64,000 nt of DNA from Aquamicrobium defluvii (GCF_004363725.1 NZ_SNZF01000008.1:62001-126000), one strand, 5' to 3'. Positions 1 through 11,072 are shown, numbered from the stretch's first letter. Translations and numbers: made by a program. The notes: a model not told the origin generated them from the sequence alone.

Positions 1-1
1 G

Positions 2-1039
2 ACCGCACGCGATTCGATCAACAGCGGAGCCACTTTCGACAAGGTCTATGCCGCCCAGGGCAAGTCCGAGGCCGATGTCCAGCTCGGCACGCTTGCCAGG
101 GACAAGATCGCCGATCAGGCTGTTGCGGACGTGGCCTTCGGGCTTGGCGTCAATGAAGTCAGTCAGGTGGTGAAGGGTGCATTCGGTCCCGTTCTGATCA
201 GGGTGACGGAGATAAACCCCGAGCTGGTGAAACCGCTCGCCGAGGTTTCCGACCAGATCCGCAAGGATCTGGCGCTGGCTGAAGCCAGCCGAGTGCTGCT
301 GGAAGTGCATGACGCCTATGAAGACGCACGCGCCGGAGGCGACACCATGGAGGAAGCAGCCTCCAAACAGCGCCTGAAAGTCGTTACAATCGAATCCATC
401 GACCGGTCCGGGCGGGCACCTGACGGGAGCATCATCCGCGGTCTGCCTGAATCGGCAAACCTCATTCGATCGGTATTCGAGGCGGAGGCCGGCATCGAGA
501 ATGAAAGCATCACCACGGCCAATGGCGGCTACCTCTTCTATGAGGTGAACTCCGTTACCCCGGCGCGCGAGCGCACTCTCGACGAGGTTCGCGAGCGCGT
601 CGTTGCAGACTGGACGGTTCACGAGACCTCAAAGAAGCTTATGGCAAAGGCAGCGGAACTGGAAAAGCGCGCCGGAGAAGGGGTCGAACTGGATGCCCTC
701 GCCTCGGAGCTTTCACTGGAGAAGCAGACCAAGCGCGGGCTGAAGCGTGCCGCCGACGATGCGGACTTCGGCCGCGACGGCACCGCCGAAATCTTCGAGG
801 TCGGAGAAGGCGGATCCGGCGTCATACCATCACCCACCGGCGATGCGCAGATCCTGTTCAAGGTCACTCAGGTGGTTGAGCCTGCCGGCGCCGATGCCAG
901 CACAGTGCCGGAAGATGTCCGCACCTCCTTCGCGTCCGGACTTTCGGGCGATCTGCTCGACCAGTTCGTTGCCCAGTTGCAGAGCGTGTACAAGGTCGAG
1001 ATCGATCAGGTTGCCGTGTCGCAGGCGCTGGCCCGATGA
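2..1039 (+). CDS. ppiD: Peptidyl-prolyl cis-trans isomerase / SurA-N family foldase (PpiD-like), 3' part only
   Basis: The reading frame is open from base 2, so the gene starts upstream of the window; about 345 C-terminal residues are visible. The first ~75 residues look like the end of a parvulin (PpiC-type) rotamase domain, with a stretch ending in [10 protein letters not shown]. After it comes a helical, charged region that resembles the C-terminal half of PpiD/SurA-like periplasmic chaperones. Family knowledge: membrane-anchored foldases that help outer-membrane and periplasmic proteins fold. The stop overlaps the trpD start (ATGA), which suggests cotranscription; ppiD-trpD adjacency is usual in rhizobia. 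The signal anchor and most of the rotamase domain are not visible, so the PpiD name rests on context and the C-terminal part. Confidence 0.75.
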   Translation, partial: TARDSINSGATFDKVYAAQGKSEADVQLGTLARDKIADQAVADVAFGLGVNEVSQVVKGAFGPVLIRVTEINPELVKPLAEVSDQIRKDLALAEASRVLLEVHDAYEDARAGGDTMEEAASKQRLKVVTIESIDRSGRAPDGSIIRGLPESANLIRSVFEAEAGIENESITTANGGYLFYEVNSVTPARERTLDEVRERVVADWTVHETSKKLMAKAAELEKRAGEGVELDALASELSLEKQTKRGLKRAADDADFGRDGTAEIFEVGEGGSGVIPSPTGDAQILFKVTQVVEPAGADASTVPEDVRTSFASGLSGDLLDQFVAQLQSVYKVEIDQVAVSQALAR

Positions 1040-2046
1040 GTGCGCTGAAACCCTTCATTGCGAGCGTCGCGGCCGGCAGGCCGCTAAGCTTCGATGAAGC
1101 GCGCGAGGCGTTCGACATCATCATGTCGGGCGACGCCACTCCCGGCCAGATCGGCGGTTTTCTGATGGCGTTGCGCGTGCGCGGCGAGACGGTCGGTGAA
1201 ATTTCCGGCGCGGTGGCGACGATGCGCGACAAGATGCTGCGCGTTTCCGCACCGGCCAATGCAATCGACATTGTCGGAACCGGCGGCGATGGCCTGCACA
1301 GCTTCAACATCTCCACCGCTTCCGCCTTCGTCATAGCGGCCAGTGGCGTGCCGGTGGCCAAGCACGGCAACCGTGGCCTGTCATCGCTGACCGGCACCGC
1401 CGATGTGCTGACAAAACTCGGCGTCAACATCGAGCTTGCTCCGGATGCGATCACCCGCTGCGTCGAACAGGCCGGTATCGGTTTCATGTTCGCGCCCTCC
1501 CACCATCCGGCCATGAAGCATGTCGGTCCCGTGCGCGTGGAGCTGGCAACCCGGACGATCTTCAATCTGGTGGGGCCCCTCACCAATCCGGCCGGTGTCG
1601 GCCGCCAGCTCGTTGGCGTCTTTGCGCCCGAGTGGGTGGTGCCCGCGGCGGAGGCGCTGAAAGCCCTCGGTTCCAGCCATGTATGGGTTGTGCATGGCGA
1701 CGGCTATGACGAGATCACCACGACCGGCGAAACGCAGGTTGCCGAACTGAAGGATGGCCAGGTGCGTTCCTTCACGCTGACCCCCGAGGCAGCGGGATTG
1801 GGACGGCACTCCAAGGAAGATTTGCGGGGCGGCGATTCCGAAACCAATGCCGCGGCACTTCGCAATGTGCTTTCCGGCGGTGCCGGAGCCTATCGCGACA
1901 CCGTGCTGATGAATGCCGGAGCCGGGCTGGTGGTCGCAGGCGCGGTCGCAGAACTGGCCGATGGCATCGCGAAAGCACGCGAGGCGATCGACAGCGGCCG
2001 TGCCATGCAGGTGCTTGACAGACTGGTCGAGGTTTCCAACGCTTAG
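1036..2046 (+). CDS. trpD: Anthranilate phosphoribosyltransferase
   Basis: A 336-residue protein of normal family length. It transfers the phosphoribosyl group of PRPP to anthranilate, the second committed step of tryptophan synthesis in the cytosol. The diagnostic PRPP-binding glycine motif GTGGDG is at residues 81-86 and KHGNRG at 109-114. The N-terminal helical domain is followed by the large alpha/beta domain. The ATG overlaps the stop of the preceding foldase gene (ATGA), and trpC follows after 2 nt, so translation is probably coupled. trpE/trpG are not in the window, as is normal for rhizobia, where they lie elsewhere. Confidence 0.97.
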   Translation: MSALKPFIASVAAGRPLSFDEAREAFDIIMSGDATPGQIGGFLMALRVRGETVGEISGAVATMRDKMLRVSAPANAIDIVGTGGDGLHSFNISTASAFVIAASGVPVAKHGNRGLSSLTGTADVLTKLGVNIELAPDAITRCVEQAGIGFMFAPSHHPAMKHVGPVRVELATRTIFNLVGPLTNPAGVGRQLVGVFAPEWVVPAAEALKALGSSHVWVVHGDGYDEITTTGETQVAELKDGQVRSFTLTPEAAGLGRHSKEDLRGGDSETNAAALRNVLSGGAGAYRDTVLMNAGAGLVVAGAVAELADGIAKAREAIDSGRAMQVLDRLVEVSNA

Positions 2047-2048
2047 CC

Positions 2049-2855
2049 ATGTCCGATATTCTGCGTAAGATCGAAACCTACAAACGCGACGAGATCGCCG
2101 CCGCGAAGGCACGCGTTTCACTGGATGAGCTCAAGGCCCGCGCGGCCGGCCAGGAGAAGCCGCGCGGCTTCCTTGCCGCGCTGGAGAACCGCAACCGCGA
2201 CGGTCAGTTCGCTCTCATCGCGGAGATCAAGAAGGCCAGCCCCTCCAAAGGGCTGATCAGGGCCGATTTCGACCCGCCCACCCTTGCGCGCGCCTATCAA
2301 GCCGGAGGGGCGGCCTGCCTTTCGGTCCTCACCGACTCGCCGTCGTTTCAGGGTGCGCCGGAGTTTCTGACGGACGCCCGCGAGGCGGTATCCCTGCCGG
2401 CATTGCGCAAGGATTTCCTGTTCGACACATATCAGGTGCACGAGGCGCGCGCCTGGGGTGCGGATGCCATTCTCATCATCATGGCGAGCGTAGACGACGA
2501 CACGGCTCGTGCGCTCGAAGAAACCGCGTTTTCTCTCGGCATGGATGCGCTGGTCGAAGTGCATGACGAGGAGGAAATGGAACGTGCGCTGCGCCTCTCA
2601 TCCCGCCTTGTCGGCATCAACAACCGCAATCTGCGCACCTTCGAAACCAGTCTCGAAACATGCGAACGGCTCGCTCCCATGGTTCCCACTGACCGGATTC
2701 TGGTGGGTGAAAGCGGCATCTTCACCAATGAGGACTGCAAAAGGCTGGCCGCAAGCGGCATCGGCACCTTCCTTGTCGGAGAAAGCCTGATGCGGCAGGA
2801 AGACGTCACCACGGCGACGCGCATTTTGCTGGGCCTCGACGCCCCGGAGGCTTGA
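2049..2855 (+). CDS. trpC: Indole-3-glycerol-phosphate synthase
   Basis: A 268-residue TIM barrel that converts carboxyphenylaminodeoxyribulose 5-phosphate to indole-3-glycerol phosphate in tryptophan synthesis. The active-site motifs are intact: [10 protein letters not shown] at residues 59-68, KDF with Lys121, Glu170 in LVEVH, INNRNL at 190-195 and the phosphate-binding ESGI at 221-224. It is monofunctional, with no fused TrpF domain. It starts 2 nt after trpD and is followed 4 nt later by moaC, so tryptophan and molybdopterin genes form one transcription unit here. Confidence 0.97.
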   Translation: MSDILRKIETYKRDEIAAAKARVSLDELKARAAGQEKPRGFLAALENRNRDGQFALIAEIKKASPSKGLIRADFDPPTLARAYQAGGAACLSVLTDSPSFQGAPEFLTDAREAVSLPALRKDFLFDTYQVHEARAWGADAILIIMASVDDDTARALEETAFSLGMDALVEVHDEEEMERALRLSSRLVGINNRNLRTFETSLETCERLAPMVPTDRILVGESGIFTNEDCKRLAASGIGTFLVGESLMRQEDVTTATRILLGLDAPEA

Positions 2856-2859
2856 GGCC

Positions 2860-3360
2860 GTGACGCGGACACCACCGGCCCAGGGCGGCCTCACCCATAT
2901 CGGGACGACGGGTGAAGCGCATATGGTGGATGTTGGCGACAAGGCCGAAACGGTTCGCGAAGCGGTCGCCGAGGGCACAGTGCGCATGCAGCCCGCTACG
3001 CTGGCGATGATTGCCGAGGGCAACGCGAAGAAGGGCGACGTTCTTGGCACCGCCCGCATCGCCGGCATCATGGCGGCAAAGAAAGCGCATGAACTCATCC
3101 CGCTTTGCCATCCGCTCCTGTTGACGAAAGTTACGGTCGACATCGAACCGGACCACACGCTCCCCGGCCTCAGGGTGCGGGCACTGGCGCGGGTCACAGG
3201 CAAGACCGGAGTGGAGATGGAAGCTCTGACGGCCGCTTCCGTCGCATGCCTCACCATCTACGACATGGCCAAGGCCGTAGATCGGGGCATGGCGATCTCG
3301 GACATAAGGTTGCTCTCGAAAACCGGGGGCAAGTCCGGCGACTATCAGGCGGACGCCTGA
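2860..3360 (+). CDS. moaC: Cyclic pyranopterin monophosphate synthase
   Basis: A 166-residue protein that acts with MoaA to convert GTP to cyclic pyranopterin monophosphate, the first stage of molybdenum cofactor synthesis. The conserved MoaC segments are present: PLCHP at residues 81-85, [10 protein letters not shown] at 117-126, the YDM motif with Asp135 and KTGGKSG at 154-160. GTG is the start codon, 4 nt after the trpC stop. moeA follows after 2 nt, placing an early and a late step of the same cofactor pathway together. Confidence 0.96.
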   Translation: MTRTPPAQGGLTHIGTTGEAHMVDVGDKAETVREAVAEGTVRMQPATLAMIAEGNAKKGDVLGTARIAGIMAAKKAHELIPLCHPLLLTKVTVDIEPDHTLPGLRVRALARVTGKTGVEMEALTAASVACLTIYDMAKAVDRGMAISDIRLLSKTGGKSGDYQADA

Positions 3361-3362
3361 CA

Positions 3363-4577
3363 ATGGCGCTTGTTCCGATGGAAACGGCGCTGGAGCGCCT
3401 TCTGGAGGATGCCGGGCCGCTGGGCAGCGAGCGTGTTCCCCTCGCTCTGGCCTACGATCGCGTTCTGGCTGAACCGGTCAGGGCGTCACGCTCCCAACCG
3501 CCGTTCGATGCCTCCGCAATGGATGGATATGCGGCGCGCGGAACCGATGTGGGCACCGCTGGAGCCCAACTCGCGGTGATCGGCGAAATCGCCGCCGGCA
3601 GCACCTTTTCCGGAACCGTTGGCAAGGGGGAATGCGTGCGCATCTTCACGGGCGCCCCTCTTCCTACCGGCACCGACACCGTCGTGATTCAGGAAAACGT
3701 AAAGATCGCGGCACCGGGCGTCATCGAGTTGCTCGAGACCACTGTGTCCGGGCGCAACGTACGCCGCGCGGGTCTCGATTTCGTGAAGGGCGACCTGCTG
3801 ATCGAACAAGGCCGTCTGCTTGGTCCAGCGGCGTTGTCGCTGGCTGCGGCCGCCAATCATGCCAATCTGTCAGTCGTGAGGCGCCCGCTGGTCGCCATCA
3901 TCGCCACAGGGGACGAATTGCTGCCACCGGGCAGCGACACCGGCCCCGGCCAGATCATTTCCTCCAATCCCTATGGCATTGCCGCCTGCGCACGCGCGGC
4001 CGGCGCGAACATCCTCGATCTCGGCATCGCACCGGATCGCAAGGATGCCACGTCGGCTCTGGTGAAGCAGGCGGTAGCGGCCGGAGCGAATGTCATCGTC
4101 ACCTCCGGCGGCGCTTCCGTGGGCGATCACGACCTTGTTCACGAGGTTTTGACCAGTGAAGGCATGACCCTCGATTTCTGGAAGATCGCCATGCGCCCCG
4201 GCAAGCCGCTCATGTTCGGCAGGATGGGAGAGGTCAGATGCCTTGGCCTGCCCGGCAATCCGGTGGCCAGCCTCGTTTGCTCGCAGCTTTTCCTGAAACC
4301 CCTGCTCGCCCGCCTTGGAGGAAGGCCGTTCCGGCAGGACATCCGCACCGCCATTCTCGGGGCCGGCATGGGAGCCAACGATCACCGCCAGGATTACGTG
4401 CGCGCCAGGCTTGAGGAACGCGACGGCAGGCTCATCGCGACGCCGTTCGACATACAGGATTCATCCATGCTGCGCGTGATGGCCGCAGCCGGCGGCCTGA
4501 TCGTTCGGGCTCCCTTCGCCAAGGCACTCGCTGCGGGCGAACCCTGTCAGGTTCTCTGCCTGGCTAACGAATTCTGA
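3363..4577 (+). CDS. moeA: Molybdopterin molybdenumtransferase
   Basis: A 404-residue protein that inserts molybdate into adenylated molybdopterin to complete the molybdenum cofactor. The ATG at 3363 is chosen because the protein then begins with a typical MoeA N-terminus two bases after the moaC stop; an in-frame upstream extension only overlaps moaC. Visible MoeA features are the DASAMDGYA segment near residue 50, the MoCF-binding-like stretch with GGASVGDHD around residue 250, and the C-terminal beta domain. It is the last gene of the ppiD-trpDC-moaC-moeA block; lexA follows with its own regulated promoter. Confidence 0.96.
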   Translation: MALVPMETALERLLEDAGPLGSERVPLALAYDRVLAEPVRASRSQPPFDASAMDGYAARGTDVGTAGAQLAVIGEIAAGSTFSGTVGKGECVRIFTGAPLPTGTDTVVIQENVKIAAPGVIELLETTVSGRNVRRAGLDFVKGDLLIEQGRLLGPAALSLAAAANHANLSVVRRPLVAIIATGDELLPPGSDTGPGQIISSNPYGIAACARAAGANILDLGIAPDRKDATSALVKQAVAAGANVIVTSGGASVGDHDLVHEVLTSEGMTLDFWKIAMRPGKPLMFGRMGEVRCLGLPGNPVASLVCSQLFLKPLLARLGGRPFRQDIRTAILGAGMGANDHRQDYVRARLEERDGRLIATPFDIQDSSMLRVMAAAGGLIVRAPFAKALAAGEPCQVLCLANEF

Positions 4578-4606
4578 ATTCATTCATTAAACTTTAAACG
4601 GTTGCG

Positions 4607-4621
4607 GAACACAAATGGAAC
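4607..4621 (-). promoter_or_regulatory. LexA (SOS) box upstream of lexA
   Basis: The sequence has the form GAAC-N7-GAAC, which on the other strand is GTTC-N7-GTTC, the direct-repeat LexA operator of alphaproteobacteria (established knowledge). It lies 62 nt upstream of the lexA ATG. It falls between a TTGCGG (4602-4607) and a TAGTGT (4625-4630) that are 17 nt apart and could be the -35 and -10. Repressor binding there would give autoregulation. Confidence 0.85.
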
Positions 4622-4632
4622 ATATAGTGTTT

Positions 4633-4647
4633 GTTCCGGGTTTGTTT
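4633..4647 (+). promoter_or_regulatory. Second, imperfect LexA box
   Basis: GTTC-N7-GTTT, one mismatch from the alphaproteobacterial GTTC-N7-GTTC consensus, lies 12 nt downstream of the perfect box and on the opposite strand sense. It could be a cooperative second operator around the transcription start. Inferred from pattern only. Confidence 0.5.
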
Positions 4648-4682
4648 TCCGATTCTGGATTCACCGCTTCCGGGGGAAGTCG

Positions 4683-5402
4683 ATGCTGACGCGCAAGCAA
4701 CATGAACTGCTTCTCTTCATTCATGAGCGAATGAAGGAGAGTGGCATTCCTCCGTCCTTCGACGAGATGAAGGAAGCACTGGACCTCGCTTCGAAATCCG
4801 GCATCCACCGGCTCATTACCGCACTGGAGGAGCGCGGCTTCATTCGCCGCCTGCCCAACCGTGCCCGCGCGCTCGAAGTTCTCCGCCTGCCCGATTCCAT
4901 TGCTCCGGGCCTCAACAGCGCCCGCAAGTTCTCTCCGAGCGTCATTCAGGGGAGCCTCGGGCAACCTGCGAAGGACACCCGCAAGCCCCAGATCGCCAGC
5001 AATGACGACGATGCAGGCGCCGCCGTCTCCATTCCTGTGATGGGAAGGATCGCCGCCGGCGTGCCTATCGATGCAATCCAGCACAAGACGCACTCCATTT
5101 CCGTACCGCCGGAGATGCTGTCCGGGGGTGAGCACTATGCGCTGGAGGTAAGGGGCGATTCGATGATCGAGGCCGGTATTTTTGACGGCGATACGGTCAT
5201 CATCCGCAACGGCAACACGGCAACGCCGGGCGATATCGTGGTTGCACTGGTGGACGATGAGGAAGCCACGCTGAAGCGTTTCCGTCGCAGGGGTGCTTCC
5301 ATCGCTCTTGAAGCCGCCAATCCGGCCTATGAGACGCGGATCTTCGGACCGGACCGGGTGAAGGTCCAGGGCAGGCTGGTCGGATTGATCCGTCGCTATT
5401 GA
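4683..5402 (+). CDS. lexA: SOS response repressor LexA
   Basis: A 239-residue transcriptional repressor and self-cleaving serine protease that controls DNA-damage genes; RecA filaments trigger its autocleavage. The start [10 protein letters not shown] is the standard LexA N-terminus, with a winged helix over residues 1-68. The cleavage bond Ala125-Gly126 (GRIAAGVP), nucleophile Ser160 (RGDSMIEAG) and general base Lys198 (EEATLKRF) are all present, so the protein should be cleavable. Two LexA boxes lie upstream. A longer in-frame reading from 4602 would run through the operator and is rejected. Confidence 0.98.
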   Translation: MLTRKQHELLLFIHERMKESGIPPSFDEMKEALDLASKSGIHRLITALEERGFIRRLPNRARALEVLRLPDSIAPGLNSARKFSPSVIQGSLGQPAKDTRKPQIASNDDDAGAAVSIPVMGRIAAGVPIDAIQHKTHSISVPPEMLSGGEHYALEVRGDSMIEAGIFDGDTVIIRNGNTATPGDIVVALVDDEEATLKRFRRRGASIALEAANPAYETRIFGPDRVKVQGRLVGLIRRY

Positions 5403-5576
5403 CGTTTCCTGCCAGGATGAAAAGGCGATCTTGAGAATCCGCTTTTCGGCTTTGTGCAGGCATCAGCCGTAAAAATTGCATGTGAAGCGATAAAAACAGG
5501 AAAGATCAGGCATCTCATTGCTGTGAACCGTCACCAAAACCGACGGTCCTGCTTCTTCTGCTATCGTTGACGCCTC

Positions 5577-8111
5577 TCAATCGGCCTCGTTCGCGATGGT
5601 TTTTTCCGGAGCGTTCGCAGAGCTTGCGGGTTTCTTTCGTTCGTAGGGCGGCATGCCGCGCGCTTCCCGGGAAAACCGGCGCTGTGTATGCCATGGGCGG
5701 TAATCTCCCTCGATGGAGAAGCGTATCTCGGGCCTTGATCCTGTCGATGCTGCGCGGCCGGGCAAAGAGCCTGGAGACAGGAATATTTCTGCGCTGCCTT
5801 TTTGCGCCAGTTGACGACGGGTAATGACCGCCGCAGCGGCATTGTGACAGGGGCTTCGTGCCGTCGCATCCTCAATCACGATCAGGCTTGCCGTGGTGCA
5901 GAAAGCGCGGGCGCTATCAGCATCGGGCGCCTGCACGATCCGAGCCCCTGACGGGTGGCGCACTATGCAAACCCGGTCCACACATCGAAATCCCGTACCT
6001 GCTCCGATTCCTTTGCTTTCGCCCTTCATTTTCGGCGGGAGATCGTCCGGATTCCATTGTTTCAGCCGCTCCGGCGGCTGAATGCCTTGTGCGTCGAGGG
6101 CCCTGCCCCAGTTGTCGATGGTGAAGGCGTTGGGGCGTGGGCGGTTGACGGCAATCGTGCCGTCCCCCATGACGACGGCAAGCAATCGCGCGTCTTCCGA
6201 AACCAGGATATCGGGCGCGCGCGCTCCGGCAAGCGTCGCCAGGCTCATTATCGCAAACGGCAATGAAACCCATCGCAGCCATGTCGTCGCCATGGTCCCG
6301 ACCACCAGCGCCAGGGTTGCAAAGAGGACGGACGTTGCCGAAATCAGCCCGACCGCGTCGAGAGGCGACATGTCGGCGATACGCTCCGACAGATAGATCA
6401 TCACGGTCAGGCCCTGCCCCATCACATACAGAAACGGACCATCGAGGCCGAGAGGCATGGCGATGGACGCGAAGACAGCGAAGGGCATGACGATGATCGA
6501 CACCACCGGCATGACCGCAAGGTTTGCCAGCAGGCTGAGGGGTGCCACACGCTGGAAATGCCAGGCCGCGTAAAGTGTCGTTGCGGCACCCGCAACCATC
6601 GAGGTGGCCGCGAGCCCGAGCATCATGACGAGCAGCCGGTGCAGCAACGTACCGGCAAGCGAGCGCCTTGCGGGAACTGGCGCCGACACACGGCGGGTCC
6701 GATAGTCGGACCATGCCGCATAAGCCCCGACAAGTGCGGCAGTGGCCGCAAACGACATCTGGAAACTGGGCCCGACGACCTCATGTGGCGTCACGACTAT
6801 GACGATGATGGCCGAAATGGCAAGGTTGCGCATGGTGAGCGCGCTTCGATCGAACAGAACGGCGATCAGCATCACCGCCAGCATGATAAAAGAGCGAACC
6901 GCAGCAACCACCATGCCAGAAATCAACAGATAGGCGACGGTCGCCAACAGGGCCGTCAATGCCGCATATTTCTTGACCGGACGGCGGGAGGAAAAATCCG
7001 GGAACAGCGCAAACAGCCCGCGCATGAGACCCATGACGGTTCCGGCAACCAGCGCCATGTGCAACCCGGAAATGGAAATGATGTGGTATAGGCCGGTCTT
7101 GCGCATGGCCTCGTTGATTTTTTCCGGGATACCGGCACGCACTCCCACGATCAGGGCGGCGGCGATCTCGCCTTCCGGCCCGCCGACACTTTGCCTGATG
7201 CGCCCGGCAATCGTTTGCCGCGCCCGCTCGATCGCCGCCCCGATGCGGGCTGTGACCGGAGCGGCGGTGTGGGACGAAAGCTCCGGCCCGGAAAGAAAGA
7301 ACCCGCTGGCGCCGATACCGCTGAAATAGGCGGCGAAGGACGTGTCATAGCTGCCGGGTCGAATCGGACCCGCTGGCGGCAGGAGACGAACGAGGCCCGT
7401 TACATCGGATCCGGGGCCGATGTCGGGAGACACCTTGCGGGCTGAAAGGCGCACGCGCTCCGGCTGATATCGCAATTTCGGACGCTCGGTCGAAATGACA
7501 TCGAGAGTAAGGCGCTTGCGGCCGCTGGCCATGTCCTCGATCTCCACCACCCGGCCGGTTAAACGCACACTTATTTCCGCCCCGATGATTCTGGTTCCCA
7601 GTCGCCAGGTTTCCAGCCTGGAAAGCCATATCCCGACAAGGCAGAGCAGCAGGGCGAGCAGGCAAAGCTGGAGGCTGTATCTGTGCCGGGAAAGCCATAC
7701 GGCTCCTGTGGCAAGAACCGTCATTCCAAGAAGAGAGGTCCATGACGGTTCGTATTGCAGCGAGAAATAGGCGACGACCCCGACCGACAGAAACACCGGC
7801 ACCAGCAGGAATGCCGCGCCACGCTCCAGTTCCAGAACGACCGCCCCGGAAACGGCCCGCCATGCCCGTTTCGTTGTTTCGGTTTTCCTCGCCTCCCACA
7901 GTTTCAGGGGGCCATGCGTCTTCTGGGTGGCTGGTTCACCGGAATTGCCCGGCGTGGAACAGCGCAACGCTTCACGAACCTGCGGAACATCCTGCGAGGC
8001 CCGTTCCGGCAAGGCAAAAAGATTGCGTTCGCTGACGTCGGAAGGCGCAATCTTTGCGCCTTGTTTGCCCGCCGACGATAAAGTCACCGGCTCTCCCCTT
8101 GCACCCCTCAA
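5577..8111 (-). CDS. comEC: ComEC/Rec2 family competence protein
   Basis: An 844-residue polytopic inner-membrane protein of the DNA-uptake channel family. An N-terminal DUF4131-type region (about residues 90-240) follows a cytosolic segment. Next is the Competence domain with many hydrophobic helices (about 300-600), including the ISISGLHMALVAG segment typical of ComEC. The C-terminal third has no HxHxDH metal site, so the metallo-beta-lactamase-like nuclease domain seen in Bacillus ComEC is absent or degenerate; that is common in rhizobia. It is divergent from gltX with a 70-nt gap. The N-terminal 90 residues are low in conservation, so the true start may be further in. Whether this host takes up DNA is unknown. 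Confidence 0.88.
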   Translation of the reverse strand: MRGARGEPVTLSSAGKQGAKIAPSDVSERNLFALPERASQDVPQVREALRCSTPGNSGEPATQKTHGPLKLWEARKTETTKRAWRAVSGAVVLELERGAAFLLVPVFLSVGVVAYFSLQYEPSWTSLLGMTVLATGAVWLSRHRYSLQLCLLALLLCLVGIWLSRLETWRLGTRIIGAEISVRLTGRVVEIEDMASGRKRLTLDVISTERPKLRYQPERVRLSARKVSPDIGPGSDVTGLVRLLPPAGPIRPGSYDTSFAAYFSGIGASGFFLSGPELSSHTAAPVTARIGAAIERARQTIAGRIRQSVGGPEGEIAAALIVGVRAGIPEKINEAMRKTGLYHIISISGLHMALVAGTVMGLMRGLFALFPDFSSRRPVKKYAALTALLATVAYLLISGMVVAAVRSFIMLAVMLIAVLFDRSALTMRNLAISAIIVIVVTPHEVVGPSFQMSFAATAALVGAYAAWSDYRTRRVSAPVPARRSLAGTLLHRLLVMMLGLAATSMVAGAATTLYAAWHFQRVAPLSLLANLAVMPVVSIIVMPFAVFASIAMPLGLDGPFLYVMGQGLTVMIYLSERIADMSPLDAVGLISATSVLFATLALVVGTMATTWLRWVSLPFAIMSLATLAGARAPDILVSEDARLLAVVMGDGTIAVNRPRPNAFTIDNWGRALDAQGIQPPERLKQWNPDDLPPKMKGESKGIGAGTGFRCVDRVCIVRHPSGARIVQAPDADSARAFCTTASLIVIEDATARSPCHNAAAAVITRRQLAQKGSAEIFLSPGSLPGRAASTGSRPEIRFSIEGDYRPWHTQRRFSREARGMPPYERKKPASSANAPEKTIANEAD

Positions 8112-8181
8112 CTCCTATGCTACATGAACGCGCAAACTGCGAAAGCCCGACAGGCGGCTTTCGGCACCGCGCGAGAACTGA

Positions 8182-9603
8182 ATGTCTGAAAAGGTCGTCA
8201 CCCGTTTCGCCCCCTCGCCTACGGGATTTCTGCACATAGGCGGCGCGCGCACCGCGCTGTTCAACTGGCTCTATGCCCGGCATACCGGCGGCACCATGCT
8301 GCTGCGCATCGAGGACACCGACCGCGAACGCTCCACCGAAGCCGCTACAGCGGCGATCCTCGATGGGTTGACGTGGCTTGGCCTGACCTGGGAGGGAGAG
8401 GCCGTCTCGCAGTACCAGCGCGCCGCCCGCCACCGGGAGGTCGCGGAGGAACTGGTGCGCCTTGGCAAGGCCTACTACTGCTACGCCACGCCGGCCGAGC
8501 TTGAGGAGATGCGTGAGAAGGCGCGCGCCGAAGGGCGCCCTCCGCGCTATGACGGTCGCTGGCGCGACCGCGATCCGGCTGAAGCACCGGCAGGCGTTGC
8601 GGGTGCGATCCGCATCAAGGCGCCCCGCGAAGGCGAAACTGTCGTACACGACCTGGTGCAGGGCGAAGTGCGCTTCCCGAACAAGGATCTGGACGACTTC
8701 ATCATCCTGCGTTCGGACGGCAACCCCACCTACATGCATGCGGTGGTGGTTGACGACCACGACATGGGCGTCACGCACATCATCCGTGGCGACGATCACC
8801 TCACCAATGCCGCGCGCCAGACCGTCATCTACAATGCCATGGGCTGGCAGGTACCGAAGATGGCGCATATTCCGCTCATTCACGGGGCGGATGGTGCAAA
8901 GCTCTCCAAACGCCATGGCGCACTGGGTGTCGAAGCCTACCGCGCCATGGGCTATCTGCCCGAAGCCTTGCTCAACTACCTTGCCCGCCTCGGCTGGAGC
9001 CATGGCGACGACGAGGTGATGTCCATCGAGGAAATGATCGAGTGGTTCGACATCAGCGATGTCAACAAGGGAGCTGCGCGCTTCGACTTCGCCAAGCTTG
9101 AAGCGCTCAACGGCGTTCATATGCGCGGCATGGACGATGCAGCGCTGACCGACGCACTTCTTGCGACCCTGCCCTATCTGCCCAACGGCGAGGAACTGGC
9201 AGCACGGTTCGACGATGCGGCCAGAGCCAGGCTGCTCAAGGCGATGCCGGGGTTGAAGGACCGGGCCAAAACGCTGGTGGAGCTCGCCGAAAATACCTAC
9301 TACCTGACGGCGAATCGACCGCTGCAACCGGACGAGAAAGCCGCCGGCATACTCGACGACGCGGCCAGGGCCACGCTGAGCGAAGTCCTGAAGCGTTTTC
9401 AGGGGCTTGAAGAATGGACTGCCGCAACTACGGAAGCTGCGGTTCGCGAATTTGCGGAAAGTTCCGGGCTGAAACTGGGCAAGATCGCCCAGCCTTTGCG
9501 CGCCGCCCTGACCGGTCGCAGCACCTCTCCCGGCGTGTTCGATGTGCTGGAAGTGCTCGGTCGCGAGGAAAGCCTCGGGCGCATTCAGGATCAAATCGAT
9601 TAA
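8182..9603 (+). CDS. gltX: Glutamate--tRNA ligase
   Basis: A 473-residue class I aminoacyl-tRNA synthetase that charges tRNA-Glu, and in organisms with GatCAB possibly tRNA-Gln as well. The HIGH-type motif (HIGG at residues 18-21) and KLSKR at 240-244 are intact, and a C-terminal anticodon-binding helical region follows. GatA and GatC are encoded at 38.5-40.3 kb, fitting the indirect Gln-tRNA route that needs a non-discriminating GltX. Divergent from comEC; gltA follows 179 nt downstream. Confidence 0.97.
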   Translation: MSEKVVTRFAPSPTGFLHIGGARTALFNWLYARHTGGTMLLRIEDTDRERSTEAATAAILDGLTWLGLTWEGEAVSQYQRAARHREVAEELVRLGKAYYCYATPAELEEMREKARAEGRPPRYDGRWRDRDPAEAPAGVAGAIRIKAPREGETVVHDLVQGEVRFPNKDLDDFIILRSDGNPTYMHAVVVDDHDMGVTHIIRGDDHLTNAARQTVIYNAMGWQVPKMAHIPLIHGADGAKLSKRHGALGVEAYRAMGYLPEALLNYLARLGWSHGDDEVMSIEEMIEWFDISDVNKGAARFDFAKLEALNGVHMRGMDDAALTDALLATLPYLPNGEELAARFDDAARARLLKAMPGLKDRAKTLVELAENTYYLTANRPLQPDEKAAGILDDAARATLSEVLKRFQGLEEWTAATTEAAVREFAESSGLKLGKIAQPLRAALTGRSTSPGVFDVLEVLGREESLGRIQDQID

Positions 9604-9782
9604 GGATTCACCGCTGCGAAAAATGACATTGAAAGGCTTGTTTTGCGGTGCAACATTGGCGCGTGGGCCGACCGGCCCGGCACCTTATACAGGCTGCAAT
9701 TTCGAACATTTCCGTGTTTTCGGATTTTGCATCGCAAGATGATTTTTGCCACTTCGGCGCGAGACTTGACAAGGAGTTTGCA

Positions 9783-11072
9783 ATGACCGGATCGACTGCG
9801 AAACTGGAACTTGGCGGCAAGACTCACGAGCTCAAGGTACGAAGTGGCACAATCGGGCCAGACGTTATCGACATAGCCTCGCTCTACTCCACCACCGGAG
9901 CCTTCACCTACGATCCCGGCTTCACATCCACCGCCAGCTGCGAATCCCAGATCACCTACATCGACGGCGATGCAGGCATCCTGCTGCACCGCGGCTATCC
10001 GATCGAACAGCTTGCCGAGCATGGCGACTTCCTGGAGGTTTGCTATCTGCTGCTGTACGGCGATTTGCCGACCAAGGCGCAGAAGGAAGACTTCGACTAT
10101 CGCATCACGCGCCACACCATGGTGCATGAGCAGATGTCGAAATTCTTCTCCGGCTTCCGTCGCGACGCTCACCCGATGGCGGTGATGTGCGGTGTCGTCG
10201 GCGCGCTGTCGGCCTTCTATCATGACTCCACCGACATTTCCGATCCGCACCAGCGCATGGTCGCCTCGATGCGCCTGATCGCGAAGATGCCGACCATTGC
10301 GGCCATGGCCTACAAGTACCACATCGGCCAGCCGTTCATGTATCCGAAGAACGACCTGAACTTCGCGGCCAACTTCCTGCACATGTGCTTTGCCGTGCCG
10401 TGCGAGGAGTACAAGGTCAATCCGGTTCTGGCCCGCGCCATGGAGCGCATCTTCATCCTGCATGCCGACCATGAGCAGAACGCCTCGACCTCGACCGTTC
10501 GCCTGGCCGGCTCCTCCGGCGCCAACCCCTTCGCCTGTATCGCTGCTGGCATCGCCTGCCTCTGGGGTCCGGCCCATGGCGGGGCCAACGAGGCGGCGCT
10601 CAACATGCTGGCCGAGATCGGCCATGTCGACAACATCCCCGAATATGTGAACCGCGCCAAGGACAAGAACGACCCGTTCCGCCTGATGGGCTTCGGCCAC
10701 CGCGTCTACAAGAACTACGATCCGCGCGCCAAGATCATGCAGCAGACCGCGCATGAGGTTCTGGGCGAGCTCGGCATCAAGGACGATCCGCTTCTCGACA
10801 TCGCCATGGAGCTGGAAAAGATCGCCCTCACCGATGAATATTTCATCGAGAAGAAGCTCTATCCGAACGTCGACTTCTACTCCGGCATTACACTCAAGGC
10901 GCTTGGCTTCCCCACCACGATGTTCACCGTTCTGTTCGCGCTGGCCCGCACGGTTGGCTGGATCGCACAGTGGAAGGAGATGATCGAGGACCCGCGCCAG
11001 AAGATCGGCCGCCCGCGTCAGCTCTACACCGGCGCTCCCCAGCGCGACTATGTGCCGATCGCCAAGCGCTGA
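9783..11072 (+). CDS. gltA: Citrate synthase (type II)
   Basis: A 429-residue protein that condenses acetyl-CoA and oxaloacetate to citrate, the TCA entry step. The start [13 protein letters not shown] at 9783 fits the family N-terminus and follows an AAGGAG ribosome-binding site; a longer frame from 9648 runs through the leader and is rejected. The catalytic residues are in recognisable motifs: His in [11 protein letters not shown], His in MGFGHRVYK and Asp in PNVDFYSG. The length and the N-terminal beta domain indicate the hexameric, NADH-sensitive Gram-negative type. It ends 19 nt before a strong terminator. Confidence 0.97.
   Translation: MTGSTAKLELGGKTHELKVRSGTIGPDVIDIASLYSTTGAFTYDPGFTSTASCESQITYIDGDAGILLHRGYPIEQLAEHGDFLEVCYLLLYGDLPTKAQKEDFDYRITRHTMVHEQMSKFFSGFRRDAHPMAVMCGVVGALSAFYHDSTDISDPHQRMVASMRLIAKMPTIAAMAYKYHIGQPFMYPKNDLNFAANFLHMCFAVPCEEYKVNPVLARAMERIFILHADHEQNASTSTVRLAGSSGANPFACIAAGIACLWGPAHGGANEAALNMLAEIGHVDNIPEYVNRAKDKNDPFRLMGFGHRVYKNYDPRAKIMQQTAHEVLGELGIKDDPLLDIAMELEKIALTDEYFIEKKLYPNVDFYSGITLKALGFPTTMFTVLFALARTVGWIAQWKEMIEDPRQKIGRPRQLYTGAPQRDYVPIAKR

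Noticed and set aside
3105..4577. A longer MoeA starting inside moaC
   Set aside because: The extra 86 residues are an out-of-frame reading of moaC; ATG at 3363 two bases after its stop is right.
7972..9594. A 540-codon minus-strand ORF opposite gltX
   Set aside because: Antisense shadow of gltX, which has both synthetase motifs; the shadow has no recognisable family.
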